Positions 1-9,836 of a DNA stretch of 64,000 nucleotides are shown here, piece after piece. Position numbers and translations under genes: made by a program. The notes below the pieces were generated by a model. That model saw only the letters and a list, made by a program, of their open reading frames with translations. It did no database searches and was not told the origin of the DNA. How positions within the stretch are numbered: position 1 is the stretch's first letter; the number at the start of each line of letters is the position of its first letter. Origin of the DNA: Vibrio rumoiensis 1S-45 (GTDB lineage: Bacteria > Pseudomonadota > Gammaproteobacteria > Enterobacterales > Vibrionaceae); assembly GCF_000286955.2 (NCBI RefSeq), contig NZ_AJYK02000020.1, positions 1 through 64,000 of the forward strand, in the 5' to 3' direction.

Positions 1-74
1 GGCGGACTTGAACCGCCACGCCCGAAGGCAACGGATTTTGAATCCGTCGTGTATACCAATTTCACCATACCGCC
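1..74 (-). tRNA. tRNA-Leu (anticodon CAA), 3' end cut by window edge
   Basis: Read on the minus strand from 74, the sequence gives a seven-base acceptor strand (GGCGGTA), a D-arm with GG, an anticodon stem ACGGA/TCCGT around loop TTCAAAA (anticodon CAA, at 38-40), a long variable arm with a TTCG loop as in class II tRNAs, and a T-arm GGCGG-TTCAAGT-CCGCC. The expected 3' acceptor strand TACCGCC and CCA would lie just before base 1, so the gene is partial here. The long variable arm plus CAA supports leucine. Confidence 0.93.
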
Positions 75-135
75 AATTTATTTTCCTTAACAATATTTGA
101 AACAACCTAATGGTTATTGCTCAGGAATGGTTGGA

Positions 136-163
136 ATTATACGGATGGAAGATGACTGTGCAA
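136..163 (-). promoter_or_regulatory. Candidate sigma70 promoter for the tRNA-Leu
   Basis: Minus strand: a perfect -10 TATAAT (136-141) lies 16 bases downstream of a weak -35 TTGCAC (158-163). Transcription would start near 129, about 55 bases before the mature tRNA. The rest of the gap between the tRNA and the gene at 293 is AT-rich with no other signal that I recognise. This is inference from motif and position only. Confidence 0.4.
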
Positions 164-292
164 GTGTTAAATTTTCAAATTGGCTCAACCGCTGATAATT
201 TCGCCATTAATCCCTATTTGATACACTTTAACCCTTTAAATGCAGCTAACAAATGGCTATTCTGCTTACAAATTTAGTGAACTAGAAGCCTT

Positions 293-766
293 ATGAATTC
301 AACCAACTTAATTAAGCCTGCTGGGCTATTTCGCCGTTTCGCTGCAATTATCTATGATGCCTTAATAATCATAGCGGTAGAAATGATAGCGGTAGGTATT
401 GTCGTTGCCACAATGGAAGCATTGCTTTCACAAGGGGCCATTAACTATGGCTCTTATGTTGATGCCAGTGACTTGCTCAATCACCACCCACTTTGGAGCA
501 TAATATTTCATGCTTATGTGGTATTCGTATGGGTTGGCTTTCTAAGCTACTTTTGGATGAAAGGTCAAACACTCGGTATGCGAGCTTGGAAATTAAGAGT
601 ACAAAATGAAGATGGGCGTAATATTTCTTTTGTTCAATCTTTGATTCGCATGGTGATGTCTTTATTTGGTTTAGGAAACTTAACCGTTCTCTTTGACCCT
701 AAAAAACGAGCATTGCAAGACATGTGTGCCAAGTGTGAAGTCGTTCATTTGCCTCATGTTCAATGA
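293..766 (+). CDS. RDD family inner-membrane protein
   Basis: The 157-residue protein begins with the RDD-type segment GLFRRFAAIIYDALII, then a first hydrophobic helix (about residues 17-45), a second (about 67-90), and the signature GQTLGMRAWKLRVQNEDG (about 91-108), followed by a last short hydrophobic stretch. This is the usual small RDD architecture of three to four membrane segments. The function of most RDD proteins is unknown; some have been linked to ion transport, which is not testable here. It converges on lptG and the two share a terminator hairpin. Placement beside lptGF is, to my knowledge, usual in Vibrio. Confidence 0.85.
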   Translation: MNSTNLIKPAGLFRRFAAIIYDALIIIAVEMIAVGIVVATMEALLSQGAINYGSYVDASDLLNHHPLWSIIFHAYVVFVWVGFLSYFWMKGQTLGMRAWKLRVQNEDGRNISFVQSLIRMVMSLFGLGNLTVLFDPKKRALQDMCAKCEVVHLPHVQ

Positions 767-826
767 TTGTTCTATGCCAAGTGATTTCAAAATGTAGAAG
801 TCATTAGGGATAGATACAGACCATAA

Positions 827-853
827 AAAGGGATGCCAACGCATCCCTTTCTT
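827..853. terminator. Bidirectional terminator between the RDD gene and lptG
   Basis: A perfect 10-bp stem, AAAGGGATGC / GCATCCCTTT, with a four-base loop (CAAC) lies between two converging genes. T-rich sequence follows on the plus strand, and the A-run on the left gives a U-tract on the minus strand, so it can end both transcripts. Confidence 0.85.
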
Positions 854-878
854 CTTTATCTGCTTTCCACTCTACGGC

Positions 879-1952
879 TTACGCTTTTCTTCGCATCAAC
901 AATATAGCTATAACTAAGAAAATTAGGCTCGGTGCCAATGCGCCAACAATGGGGGGAATATTGTAAACTAAACTCATAGGGCCAAAGACTTCACTTGAGA
1001 TGTAGAACGTAAAACCGGCAATAACCCCTGATAGAATCCTTGCCCCCATAGTAACGCTACGCAAAGGCCCAAATACGAATGACAGCGCCATCAACATCAT
1101 GACTGCAATGGATAATGGCTGAAATACTTTACGCCAGAAAGCTAAATCGTAGCGAGAAGGATCTTGATCGGAATCTTTTAGATACTTCACATAACTGTAC
1201 AAACCAGTAAGAGGAAGCTCCTCTGGCTTCACCGTCACGACCGCCAATTTGTCTGGGGTAAGCGTAGTTTTCCATTCATAATTATCGACTTGAGTTTTCG
1301 ACAGCTGGATATCGTTATCCATTTTGGTAATTTGCACATCTTTCATCATCCAACGGTTGTCATTTTCATAACGAACGGTTTTGGATACTAGAATATCGTT
1401 GAGCTTCTTATCGTTATCAAACTGCCAAATACTGACGCCTTGTAGCTCATTCTCACCGCTTACACGACCAATATAGATGAAGTTATTTCCATCCCTTGCC
1501 CACACGCCATCACGGACAGACACAATATTGCCACCAGCAATCGCTAATGCTCGGGAGTCTCGTGCTAATTTTTGCGCTTGAGGCGAACCCCACTCCCCTA
1601 AAATCATCACCATTAACATCAATGGAATCGCTGTTTTTAATACCGACATACCAATGTTTAATTTTGAAAATCCAGCGGCTTGCATAACTACAAGCTCTGA
1701 ACTTGCCGCTAACATACCCAGACCAATCAATGCCCCGAGTAATGCGGCCATCGGGAAAAACATTTCGATATCACGTGGAATACTTAATACAACAAAGTAC
1801 AAAGCTTCCATTAGATCAAAAGTGCCTCGGCCAACTTTACGTAGTTGTTCCACATATTTAATGATGGCAGAGAGGCCAACTAAAGTTGCAAGACATAACG
1901 ATGTAGTCGCAATAATGGTTCGGCCAATGTACCAATCAAGAATTTTAAACAC
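879..1952 (-). CDS. lptG: LPS export ABC transporter permease LptG
   Basis: Inner-membrane permease of the LptB2FG exporter, which extracts lipopolysaccharide from the inner membrane and passes it along the LptC-LptA bridge. The 357 residues show the family layout: N-terminal membrane helices (about 13-33, 62-83, 98-120), a large periplasmic beta-jellyroll region (about 125-265) and three C-terminal helices (about 275-355). The start is GTG at 1952, overlapping the end of lptF by eight bases, so the two are translationally coupled. Its partners lptC, lptA and lptB lie 25 kb away in this same window. Confidence 0.96.
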   Translation of the reverse strand: MFKILDWYIGRTIIATTSLCLATLVGLSAIIKYVEQLRKVGRGTFDLMEALYFVVLSIPRDIEMFFPMAALLGALIGLGMLAASSELVVMQAAGFSKLNIGMSVLKTAIPLMLMVMILGEWGSPQAQKLARDSRALAIAGGNIVSVRDGVWARDGNNFIYIGRVSGENELQGVSIWQFDNDKKLNDILVSKTVRYENDNRWMMKDVQITKMDNDIQLSKTQVDNYEWKTTLTPDKLAVVTVKPEELPLTGLYSYVKYLKDSDQDPSRYDLAFWRKVFQPLSIAVMMLMALSFVFGPLRSVTMGARILSGVIAGFTFYISSEVFGPMSLVYNIPPIVGALAPSLIFLVIAILLMRRKA

Positions 1953-3051
1953 GGCTCAACTTCCTTTTTCTTAATTTGTCCTTGAGACGACGAACGAACA
2001 AGCTGTCTAAACTATTTAAGAGAATGCCCGCCAACAATAAAGCGGCATTAATTGACCACATACCAAAGGCGGCAGGAACGGTTCCATCTTCAACTGCAGA
2101 CTTCATTGCACTGATCGATAAAAAGTACGCTAAATAAATCAATACCGCAGGGCCTAACTTAGCAAAGCGACCTTGTCTAGGGTTCACTGACGACAGTGGC
2201 ACGACAACTAAGGTGAGCAATGGAATACAAACAATGAGGGTTAATCGCCATTGCAGTTCTGCTTTGGCTTCAAGATCATTTTGTCCTATCAATTCTTTGG
2301 TTGGAATCGCTTCCCATTTACGTTTCTTTTTCTGCACATCACGCTGGCCAATTAATGCGGAATATTCGGCATAATTGGTATTTCTATAATCCAGAGAATT
2401 CGGTATACCTTCATAACGCACACCATCATTGAGTGTTAGGATTTGTCGGCCATCAGAAAACTCTTTTACCACACCAGAGTTGGCAAACATCACGCTTGGG
2501 CGAATTGAATCTCTTGGTTCGGCTTGAGCAACGAAAACATTGGTGAGCTTTTTATCCTTAATATCATCCACGAAAACAACAGCACTACCATCAGGAGAGG
2601 ATTGAAATTGGCCTTTTTTCAATAAATCGATACTGCTCGTAGAGGCCACTTGTTCTAAGAGTTGAGTGACTTTTTCTTGGCTCCAAGGTGAGAGCCATAA
2701 AGAGTTGAACCCTGCGATCACCCCTGTAATTAAAGCGAGGTATAACGCGGCATGTACCAGAAATTTATTACCAATGCCGGTAGCGTTCATCACGGTAATT
2801 TCACTTTCTGCGTACAGACGACCAAACGTCAGTAGAATACCGATATAGATACTTAAAGGCAGCATGAGTAAGCCCATTGACGGCATATTCAAACCGACAA
2901 TAGATAAGATCATGCTCGCGGGAATATCGCCATCGGAGGCTTCCGCAAGCACACTAATAAATTTTTGGCTCAAGAACACGAGAAAAAGCACAAAGAAGAC
3001 GGCGAACTGGCTTTTGAGTGTCTCGCGGATCAAATATCTAACAATAATCAC
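1945..3051 (-). CDS. lptF: LPS export ABC transporter permease LptF
   Basis: This 368-residue protein is the second permease of the LptB2FG exporter. It starts MIIVRYLIRETLKSQ, matching the conserved LptF N-terminus, and has the family layout of membrane helices at both ends around a periplasmic domain (about 125-265). The motif VVPLSSVNPRQGRF (about 283-296) is typical of LptF/LptG. The start is GTG at 3051; an ATG at 3058 is out of frame. It is the first gene of a two-gene lptFG unit diverging from pepA. Confidence 0.96.
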   Translation of the reverse strand: MIIVRYLIRETLKSQFAVFFVLFLVFLSQKFISVLAEASDGDIPASMILSIVGLNMPSMGLLMLPLSIYIGILLTFGRLYAESEITVMNATGIGNKFLVHAALYLALITGVIAGFNSLWLSPWSQEKVTQLLEQVASTSSIDLLKKGQFQSSPDGSAVVFVDDIKDKKLTNVFVAQAEPRDSIRPSVMFANSGVVKEFSDGRQILTLNDGVRYEGIPNSLDYRNTNYAEYSALIGQRDVQKKKRKWEAIPTKELIGQNDLEAKAELQWRLTLIVCIPLLTLVVVPLSSVNPRQGRFAKLGPAVLIYLAYFLSISAMKSAVEDGTVPAAFGMWSINAALLLAGILLNSLDSLFVRRLKDKLRKRKLSRV

Positions 3052-3300
3052 GCAGCATTACCTATACAAAACTTGTTTTTTTGGCGGAATCACTATAGTT
3101 TTCCGATGAGTCTATTATTTTTGATAATTTTTAACTATATTATTTTGTAAATATCGGGTGAGTTTTCACCAAAACTCGATTTTTCTTTTTGAAGACTAAA
3201 TGTTGCTGGCTTAATTCTAGAACAGTTTACTAACTGATTGATAGAGAATATGCATTATCCAACATTTAGTCCTACTTGTCTTTAAGATGTAGGAGTACGC

Positions 3301-4815
3301 ATGGAGTTCAGTGTAAAAAGTGGCAGCCCAGAAAAACAACGCAGCGCCTGTATTGTCGTTGGTGTGTTTGAGCCACGTCGCCTTTCTCCTGTCGCCGAGC
3401 AGCTAGATAAGATTAGCGACGGCTACATTAGTTCATTATTACGTCGAGGTGATCTCGAAGGTAAACCTGGTCAAATGTTACTGTTGCACCAAGTGCCGGG
3501 CATTTTATCAGAGCGTGTTCTACTTGTCGGTTGTGGCAAGGAACGTGAACTGGGTGAACGCCAATACAAAGATATCATCCAAAAAACCATTGGTACACTA
3601 AACGATACCGGTTCAATGGAGGCAGTATGCTTCTTAACCGAACTGCATGTCAAAGGTCGTGACACATATTGGAAAGTTCGCCAAGCAATTGAATCAACCA
3701 AAGATAGCTTATATACCTTTGATCAATTCAAAAGCAACAAACCTGAAACCCGTCGCCCACTGCGTAAATTAGTATTTAACGTACCTACTCGCCGTGAATT
3801 AAACCTTGGTGAAAAAGCGATTACTCATGGCTTGGCTATATCTTCAGGTGTGAAAGCATCGAAAGATCTTGGCAACATGCCACCAAACGTTGCTAACCCA
3901 GCTTACCTTGCGTCTCAAGCTCGTCGTCTTGCCGATGACTTTGAATCCATCACCACCAAAATCATTGGTGAAGAAGAGATGGAAAAGCTAGGCATGCATT
4001 CTTACTTAGCCGTTGGTCGTGGTTCACGCAATGAATCCATGATGTCCATCATCACCCATAAAGGTAACCCAGATCCAGAAGCCAAGCCGATTGTATTGGT
4101 TGGTAAAGGATTAACCTTCGATTCAGGTGGTATTTCATTAAAACCTGGCGAAGCTATGGATGAAATGAAATATGACATGTGTGGCGCAGCGTCTGTATTT
4201 GGTGCGATGAAAGCACTAGCAAAACTGAACCTACCAATTAACGTTGTGGGTATTTTGGCAGGTTGTGAAAATATGCCAGGTAGTAATGCTTACCGCCCTG
4301 GTGACATTCTAACGACGATGTCAGGCCAAACTGTTGAAGTATTAAATACTGATGCTGAAGGCCGTTTAGTATTATGTGATGCTTTAACGTATGTCGAGCG
4401 TTTCGACCCTGATTGTGTGGTTGATGTTGCGACTCTTACCGGTGCTTGTGTGATTGCATTAGGTCACCACATCAGCGGTGTGATAGCCAACCACAACCCT
4501 CTTGCACATGAAATCGTGAATGCTTCAGAGCAAGCTGGCGATCGCGCGTGGCGCTTACCGATGGCAGATGAATACCAAGAGCAACTGGCTAGTCCTTTTG
4601 CTGATATGGCAAACATTGGCGGTCGTCCGGGTGGCACTATTACAGCAGGCTGTTTCTTGTCTCGCTTTACTAAAAAGTACAACTGGGCACACCTTGATAT
4701 CGCAGGTACTGCTTGGAAATCAGGCGCACAAAAAGGCTCAACTGGCCGCCCCGTTTCTTTGCTAGTCCAGTTCTTATTAAACCGCTCATCGGGTTCGCAA
4801 ATCATCGAAGAGTAA
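3301..4815 (+). CDS. pepA: Leucyl aminopeptidase PepA (M17 family)
   Basis: Zinc/manganese aminopeptidase that removes N-terminal residues from peptides in the cytoplasm; in E. coli it also binds DNA as a co-regulator. At 504 residues it is full length. The metal and catalytic residues are visible: K269 and D274 in [11 protein letters not shown]281, D292, and D351, E353 and R355 in the M17 signature NTDAEGRL. The start at 3301 has a good AGGAG six bases upstream. It diverges from lptFG and is followed by a strong terminator, so holC is probably mostly a separate unit. Confidence 0.97.
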   Translation: MEFSVKSGSPEKQRSACIVVGVFEPRRLSPVAEQLDKISDGYISSLLRRGDLEGKPGQMLLLHQVPGILSERVLLVGCGKERELGERQYKDIIQKTIGTLNDTGSMEAVCFLTELHVKGRDTYWKVRQAIESTKDSLYTFDQFKSNKPETRRPLRKLVFNVPTRRELNLGEKAITHGLAISSGVKASKDLGNMPPNVANPAYLASQARRLADDFESITTKIIGEEEMEKLGMHSYLAVGRGSRNESMMSIITHKGNPDPEAKPIVLVGKGLTFDSGGISLKPGEAMDEMKYDMCGAASVFGAMKALAKLNLPINVVGILAGCENMPGSNAYRPGDILTTMSGQTVEVLNTDAEGRLVLCDALTYVERFDPDCVVDVATLTGACVIALGHHISGVIANHNPLAHEIVNASEQAGDRAWRLPMADEYQEQLASPFADMANIGGRPGGTITAGCFLSRFTKKYNWAHLDIAGTAWKSGAQKGSTGRPVSLLVQFLLNRSSGSQIIEE

Positions 4816-4852
4816 ATATTCTTCTTTCGATAGCATATTTAGCTACAATACA

Positions 4853-4880
4853 GGGGGCCTATTTGGCCCCTTTATTTTTT
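4853..4880 (+). terminator. Rho-independent terminator after pepA
   Basis: GGGGCC (4854-4859) pairs with GGCCCC (4865-4870) across a five-base loop and is followed by a T-rich tract to 4880. It lies between pepA and holC. Confidence 0.87.
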
Positions 4881-4911
4881 GTCTGCACCCAAATTTGGAT
4901 AACCATTGTTG

Positions 4912-5388
4912 ATGGCAATAGCAACCTTCTACATCATTGAACAAAACAGCACACAAGATCATATGCAAGGACATATCGATTATGTCATCTACCTTGCTGA
5001 TTATTTTGCCTCACAAGGCGCAAAAGTGTATATCAATGCCCAAGATAGAAGCCAAGCAGAAGCTATCGATGAAAGCTTATGGCAAAGAGATCCTGAACAA
5101 TTTCAAGCGCATAACTTAGTTGGAGAAGGCCCTCAATATGGTACACCGATTGAAATTGGCTTTAGTAAACTCAAGCCGCATCGCAATCGACAATTAGTCA
5201 TCAACATGGCGAATGATGATACAAATTTTGCCGAGACCTTTACACAAGTGGTAGACTTCGTGCCTTGCGAAGAAAAAGCAAAGCAACTCGCCCGAGAAAG
5301 GTATAAAATCTACCGACAAAAAGGGTTTGAGATGCAGACGATAGACATAGAAAACGTTACTCGTAGCTCGAAAGAGCAAAGCACGTAA
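4912..5388 (+). CDS. holC: DNA polymerase III chi subunit HolC
   Basis: Clamp-loader accessory subunit that joins psi (HolD) and contacts single-strand DNA-binding protein at the replication fork. The 158-residue product opens MAIATFYII, as chi proteins do, and contains the conserved stretch WQRDPEQFQAHNLVGEGP (about 45-62) and a central acidic-hydrophobic strand. I place the start at the ATG at 4912; two in-frame TTG codons lie just upstream at 4906 and 4909. The order pepA-holC-valS is the standard gammaproteobacterial one. Confidence 0.94.
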   Translation: MAIATFYIIEQNSTQDHMQGHIDYVIYLADYFASQGAKVYINAQDRSQAEAIDESLWQRDPEQFQAHNLVGEGPQYGTPIEIGFSKLKPHRNRQLVINMANDDTNFAETFTQVVDFVPCEEKAKQLARERYKIYRQKGFEMQTIDIENVTRSSKEQST

Positions 5389-5440
5389 ATCAAAAAACGT
5401 AGCGCCCTAGCCACGAGAAGCAAAGCGCTCAATAACCGTC

Positions 5441-5496
5441 AAACATTATAGTTAAAGCAACCTCTCTATTCTTTGTTGTTTTAACTATAACGTTTT
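5441..5496 (+). other. Long hairpin between holC and valS
   Basis: A 16-bp inverted repeat, TTATAGTTAAAGCAAC (5446-5461) and GTTGTTTTAACTATAA (5475-5490), has one G-U pair and a 13-base loop; beyond one mismatch it extends by four more pairs (AAAC with GTTT). A short T-run follows. It may be the holC terminator or a structured valS leader; the 52 bases from here to the valS start leave room for either. Confidence 0.6.
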
Positions 5497-5547
5497 ACGT
5501 TTACAAACCATTATTTTTCACGCTCACAGTATCGATAAAAGAAGACT

Positions 5548-8427
5548 ATGGAAAAGACATATAACCCAACATCAATCGAACAAGCTCTGTATCAGACTTG
5601 GGAAGAGAAAGGCTACTTTAAGCCACACGGTGACACTTCAAAAGAAGCTTATAGCATCATGATCCCGCCACCGAACGTCACGGGTAGCCTTCACATGGGC
5701 CATGCCTTCCAAGATACCATTATGGATACCTTGATCCGTTGCGAACGTATGAAGGGTAAAAACACCCTTTGGCAAGTCGGTACGGATCATGCGGGTATCG
5801 CGACTCAAATGGTGGTTGAGCGTAAGATCGCAGCAGAAGAGAACAAAACCAAGCACGATTACGGCCGTGAAGCCTTCATCGACAAGATTTGGGAATGGAA
5901 AGCTGAGTCTGGCGGTAACATTACCCAACAACTACGTCGCTTAGGTGCTTCCGTTGATTGGGATCGTGAACGCTTTACCATGGATGACGGCCTATCGGCC
6001 GCCACACAAGAAGTGTTTGTTCGTTTGTATGAAGAAGACTTAATTTACCGTGGCAAACGCCTCGTAAACTGGGATCCAAAACTGCACACGGCAATTTCAG
6101 ATCTTGAAGTTGAAAACAAAGACAAAAAAGGCCACATGTGGCACTTTCGTTACCCATTAGCCGATGGCGCATTAACCGCGGATGGTAAAGATTACATTGT
6201 GGTGGCGACGACTCGTCCTGAAACCGTATTGGGTGATACTGGCGTTGCAGTCAACCCAGAAGATCCTCGTTATCAAGATCTAATCGGTAAAAATATCGTG
6301 CTTCCTATCGTTAATCGTTTGATCCCAATTGTGGGTGACGAACACGCCGATATGGAAAAAGGCACAGGTTGTGTGAAGATCACCCCTGCTCACGATTTCA
6401 ATGACTATGAAGTGGGCAAACGTCATAGCCTACCAATGATCAACATCTTAACTTTTAACGGCGACATTCGTGACGCCGCGGAAGTGTTCACCACCAATGG
6501 TGAAATCAGTGATGTTTACAGCACGGATGTTCCGACTCAATACCAAGGTTTAGAGCGTTTTGCTGCGCGTAAAGCACTGGTCGCTGAAATGGAAACACTT
6601 GGTCTACTTGAAGAAGTCAAAGATCACGATCTCACCGTGCCTTACGGTGACCGTGGCGGCGTGGTGATTGAACCTATGCTAACTGACCAATGGTATGTCC
6701 GCACCGCTCCCCTAGCTGAACCTGCCGTAAAAGCGGTAGAAGATGGTCAGATTCAATTCGTACCTAAGCAATATGAAAACATGTACTTTGCTTGGATGCG
6801 TGATGTACAAGATTGGTGTATTTCTCGTCAACTTTGGTGGGGACACCGTATCCCTGCATGGTATGACAACGAAGGTAATGTTTATGTTGGCCGCACTGAA
6901 GAAGAAGTTCGCGCTAAACATAACCTCGCGCCTGTTGTGGTACTTCGCCAAGACGACGATGTATTGGATACTTGGTTCTCATCTGCGCTTTGGACGTTCG
7001 GCACACAAGGCTGGCCAGAGAATACCGATGCATTGAAAACCTTCCACCCATCAGAGGTGTTGGTATCAGGCTTTGATATTATTTTCTTCTGGGTTGCCCG
7101 CATGATCATGATGACCATGCACTTTGTTAAAGATGACGACGGCAAGCCACAAGTTCCATTTAAAACCGTTTACATGACAGGTCTTATCCGTGATGAAAAT
7201 GGCGATAAAATGTCAAAATCTAAAGGTAACGTGCTTGATCCTATCGATATGATCGATGGTATTGACCTTGAATCTTTAGTTGAAAAACGTTGTGGCAATA
7301 TGATGCAGCCTAAATTGGCGGCAAAAATTGAGAAAAACACACGTAAAACATTTGAAAACGGTATCGAACCTTACGGCACCGATGCACTTCGTTTCACCCT
7401 AGCAGCGATGGCTTCTACTGGCCGTGATATCAACTGGGATATGAAACGTCTTGAAGGTTACCGTAACTTCTGTAACAAGCTGTGGAATGCCAGCCGTTAC
7501 GTGTTAATGAATACTGAAGATCAAGATTGTGGCTTTGCTACTGACGCAGAACTTGACTATTCACTGGCCGATAAATGGATTGAATCTCAGTTTGAAATCG
7601 CTGCGAAAGAATTCAACGCACATATCGAAAACTACCGTTTAGATATGGCTTCAAACACGCTATATGAATTCATCTGGAACCAATTCTGTGACTGGTACTT
7701 AGAGTTAACAAAACCGGTTCTTTGGAAAGGCAATGAAGCGCAACAACGTGCCACTCGTCGTACGCTTATTACCGTACTTGAGAAAACACTGCGTCTTGCT
7801 CATCCTGTGATCCCATACATCACAGAATCGATCTGGCAAAGCGTGAAACCTTTGGTGGATGGTGTGGAAGGTGAAACCATCATGACTCAAGCTCTGCCGC
7901 AATTTAATGCAGAGAATTTTGATGAGAAAGCACTCGCTGATATTGAGTGGGTAAAAGCCTTTATCACCAGTATCCGTAACCTGCGCGCAGAGTACGACAT
8001 CGCTCCAAGCCAAGGCTTAGACGTAATATTTAAAGCCGCAGACGAAACGGATGTAGCTCGCCTTGAAGCGAATCTAAACGTACTTCAATCGCTTGCAAAA
8101 CTAGATAGCGTTCAAGTGCTAAGCCAAGGACAAACCACCATTGATGGTCAAGAAATCCCAGCTTGTGCGACCTCACTGGTTCAAAAGTCTACCTTGATGA
8201 TCCCAATGGCAGGCCTTATCGATAAAGATGCTGAACTGGCTCGTCTTGATAAAGAATACGCACGCATTCAAGGCGAAATCAAACGCATTGAAGGTAAGCT
8301 AAACAACCAAGGCTTTGTCGCAAAAGCGCCGGAAGCCGTGGTAGCTGCTGAGCGTGCTAAGCTTGAGGGCTACCAAGAGACCTTGGTTAAACTGGAAGAG
8401 CAGAAAGCAACGATTGCAGCGCTGTAA
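5548..8427 (+). CDS. valS: Valyl-tRNA synthetase
   Basis: Class I aminoacyl-tRNA synthetase that attaches valine to tRNA-Val and edits mischarged threonine. The 959-residue protein is full length. The HIGH box appears as HMGH (49-52) after PPPNVTGSL, and KMSKS lies at 554-558. The editing domain is about 195-345, the anticodon-binding domain about 690-840, and the C-terminal coiled coil (about 890-955) shows the alternating charged pattern typical of ValS. It is followed by a strong terminator. The start [12 protein letters not shown] matches family N-termini. Confidence 0.98.
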   Translation: MEKTYNPTSIEQALYQTWEEKGYFKPHGDTSKEAYSIMIPPPNVTGSLHMGHAFQDTIMDTLIRCERMKGKNTLWQVGTDHAGIATQMVVERKIAAEENKTKHDYGREAFIDKIWEWKAESGGNITQQLRRLGASVDWDRERFTMDDGLSAATQEVFVRLYEEDLIYRGKRLVNWDPKLHTAISDLEVENKDKKGHMWHFRYPLADGALTADGKDYIVVATTRPETVLGDTGVAVNPEDPRYQDLIGKNIVLPIVNRLIPIVGDEHADMEKGTGCVKITPAHDFNDYEVGKRHSLPMINILTFNGDIRDAAEVFTTNGEISDVYSTDVPTQYQGLERFAARKALVAEMETLGLLEEVKDHDLTVPYGDRGGVVIEPMLTDQWYVRTAPLAEPAVKAVEDGQIQFVPKQYENMYFAWMRDVQDWCISRQLWWGHRIPAWYDNEGNVYVGRTEEEVRAKHNLAPVVVLRQDDDVLDTWFSSALWTFGTQGWPENTDALKTFHPSEVLVSGFDIIFFWVARMIMMTMHFVKDDDGKPQVPFKTVYMTGLIRDENGDKMSKSKGNVLDPIDMIDGIDLESLVEKRCGNMMQPKLAAKIEKNTRKTFENGIEPYGTDALRFTLAAMASTGRDINWDMKRLEGYRNFCNKLWNASRYVLMNTEDQDCGFATDAELDYSLADKWIESQFEIAAKEFNAHIENYRLDMASNTLYEFIWNQFCDWYLELTKPVLWKGNEAQQRATRRTLITVLEKTLRLAHPVIPYITESIWQSVKPLVDGVEGETIMTQALPQFNAENFDEKALADIEWVKAFITSIRNLRAEYDIAPSQGLDVIFKAADETDVARLEANLNVLQSLAKLDSVQVLSQGQTTIDGQEIPACATSLVQKSTLMIPMAGLIDKDAELARLDKEYARIQGEIKRIEGKLNNQGFVAKAPEAVVAAERAKLEGYQETLVKLEEQKATIAAL

Positions 8428-8468
8428 GAACCAGTATTCGTTACTGGTTGCTAGCCCCTAAATAGATG

Positions 8469-8504
8469 AAGAGATCGTAGTGAGAGCTGCGGTCTCTTTT
8501 TTTT
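8469..8504 (+). terminator. Rho-independent terminator after valS
   Basis: AAGAGATCG (8469-8477) pairs with CGGTCTCTT (8490-8498) with one G-U pair, followed by an unbroken T-run to 8504. Confidence 0.85.
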
Positions 8505-8627
8505 CGTCTATCGTAACTGAAGATTCATACCTCGAAAAAGAAAAACGGTTTATCGATAATCCATAAGCAAAACGACCTAATCATCTTTCATCGTTTTTAC
8601 CTATCAAACAAATAATCAAATCCGCCC

Positions 8628-8656
8628 TTTACGAAATGATAATTATTCGCAATACT
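8628..8656 (+). promoter_or_regulatory. Candidate promoter overlapped by a Fur-box-like site
   Basis: A -35-like TTTACG (8628-8633) and -10-like AATACT (8651-8656) are 17 bases apart. Between them lies TGATAAT-T-ATTCGCA (8637-8651), which fits the 7-1-7 Fur operator TGATAAT-N-ATTATCA at 12 of 14 positions. A bound repressor would block the promoter of the DUF2061 gene that starts at 8690. The site match is seen directly; Fur control is inference. Confidence 0.5.
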
Positions 8657-8689
8657 GTACCTAAAGCAAACAGCCATTTCGGAGCTACT

Positions 8690-9148
8690 ATGAAAAAGAC
8701 ATTCACATTCGCCATCTTACACTTCAGTGTTGCATTTACATTAGCGTATTTGTTAACAGGCGATATCATTCTTGGTAGTTTAATTGCTATGACGGAACCT
8801 ATGGTGAACACCGTCGTCTTTTACTTTCATGAAAAAGCATGGCAGCAACTTAAATTCAACCGGATTGCATTGCTTTCACCAAGTAAAAAAACGGCAAGCT
8901 TTGCGATCTTCCACTTTAGCGTGGCTTTCTTAGTCACATACCTATTAACCGGTGATGCATTGATTGGTGGTTTAATGGCAACGATTGAACCTAGTATTAA
9001 TACCGTCGTGTTTTATTTCCACGAACGTTTTTGGCAGCGTAATGAAAAAGCAAAGATCACGTTGCATTGTCACCACCACGACTTACATCAACATAGCCGT
9101 GAAATATCAGAATTACCTGAAGTGAATTCGCCAACTAAAGTGTATTAA
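8690..9148 (+). CDS. Tandem-duplicated DUF2061 membrane protein with His-rich tail
   Basis: The start at 8690 is chosen for the GGAG nine bases upstream and because both repeats begin with KKT; the in-frame ATG at 8636 lies inside the promoter region. The 152-residue product consists of two copies of a roughly 51-residue unit (2-52 and 66-116), about two thirds identical, each with a FAI(L/F)HFSVAF helix, YLLTGD, a second helix and NTVVFYFHE. This resembles the DUF2061 family, whose members normally carry one or two such units and whose role is unknown. The tail from 126 to 135 contains six histidines and one cysteine, which could bind metal. It is a single-gene unit with its own terminator. 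Confidence 0.82.
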   Translation: MKKTFTFAILHFSVAFTLAYLLTGDIILGSLIAMTEPMVNTVVFYFHEKAWQQLKFNRIALLSPSKKTASFAIFHFSVAFLVTYLLTGDALIGGLMATIEPSINTVVFYFHERFWQRNEKAKITLHCHHHDLHQHSREISELPEVNSPTKVY

Positions 9149-9203
9149 TCTCAACCCACATCATTGAAGATGTATAATCAAAAACTCCGAATCAAGGCTT
9201 TCC

Positions 9204-9242
9204 AAGCGCTCACTGTTACCCAGCGAGTGCTTTTCTTTTTTA
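9204..9242 (+). terminator. Terminator after the DUF2061 gene
   Basis: AAGCGCTCACTG (9204-9215) pairs with CAGCGAGTGCTT (9221-9232) with one mismatch and one G-U pair, followed by a T-rich run. Confidence 0.78.
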
Positions 9243-9337
9243 TAACCCAAGCTAGGGTTTTTCCCAATAAACACCCTATACATGTTGATACGAGTTAGGT
9301 ATAAATAAAGCTTCATTTTTATTGGATTCATACTGTT

Positions 9338-9823
9338 ATGACGCTTTATATTCGCCCAATCCAACCGCAAGATAACCCTCACATCGCTCAAGTAATCCGT
9401 GAAGTATCGGCAGAGTTTGGTTTAACGGCAGACAAAGGCTATAGCGTCGCTGATCCAACATTAGATAGTTTATTTGAAGTATACGACCATAAAAAATCGC
9501 AATATTGGGTACTGGTAGATGCGCAAGAAAATGTTGTCGGAGGTGCCGGAATTGCTCCCTTAGCAGGTAAACCCGAAGTATGTGAACTGCAGAAAATGTA
9601 TCTTTCACCTCAAGCTCGTAACCAAGGCTACGCAGAAGAGTTACTCCATCTTTGTTTTGATAAAGCAAAAGTATTGGGATTCAATCAATGTTATTTAGAA
9701 TCCACAGCGGAATTAAAAGCAGCACTCAGACTTTATGAAAAAATAGGTTTTATACACTTAGATGCACCTTGGGGAGATACAGGGCACAGTGATTGCGAAG
9801 TGATCATGGTGAGATCGCTATAA
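9338..9823 (+). CDS. GNAT family N-acetyltransferase
   Basis: The 161-residue protein has the GNAT fold signature: MTLYIRPIQPQD at the N-terminus, a strand ending in CELQKMYLSPQARNQGYA (82-99) carrying the acetyl-CoA pyrophosphate loop R-N-Q-G-Y-A, and the late motif ALRLYEKIGF. It would transfer an acetyl group from acetyl-CoA to an amine; the substrate cannot be read from sequence. It stands alone, converging on the next gene with only 13 bases between their ends. Confidence 0.85.
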   Translation: MTLYIRPIQPQDNPHIAQVIREVSAEFGLTADKGYSVADPTLDSLFEVYDHKKSQYWVLVDAQENVVGGAGIAPLAGKPEVCELQKMYLSPQARNQGYAEELLHLCFDKAKVLGFNQCYLESTAELKAALRLYEKIGFIHLDAPWGDTGHSDCEVIMVRSL

Positions 9824-9836
9824 CCAAGAAAGCCGA

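Noticed and set aside
1654-1974. Open frame of 106 codons on the plus strand inside lptG
   Set aside because: It lies fully antisense to a strongly conserved gene, has no good ribosome site and no recognisable family features.
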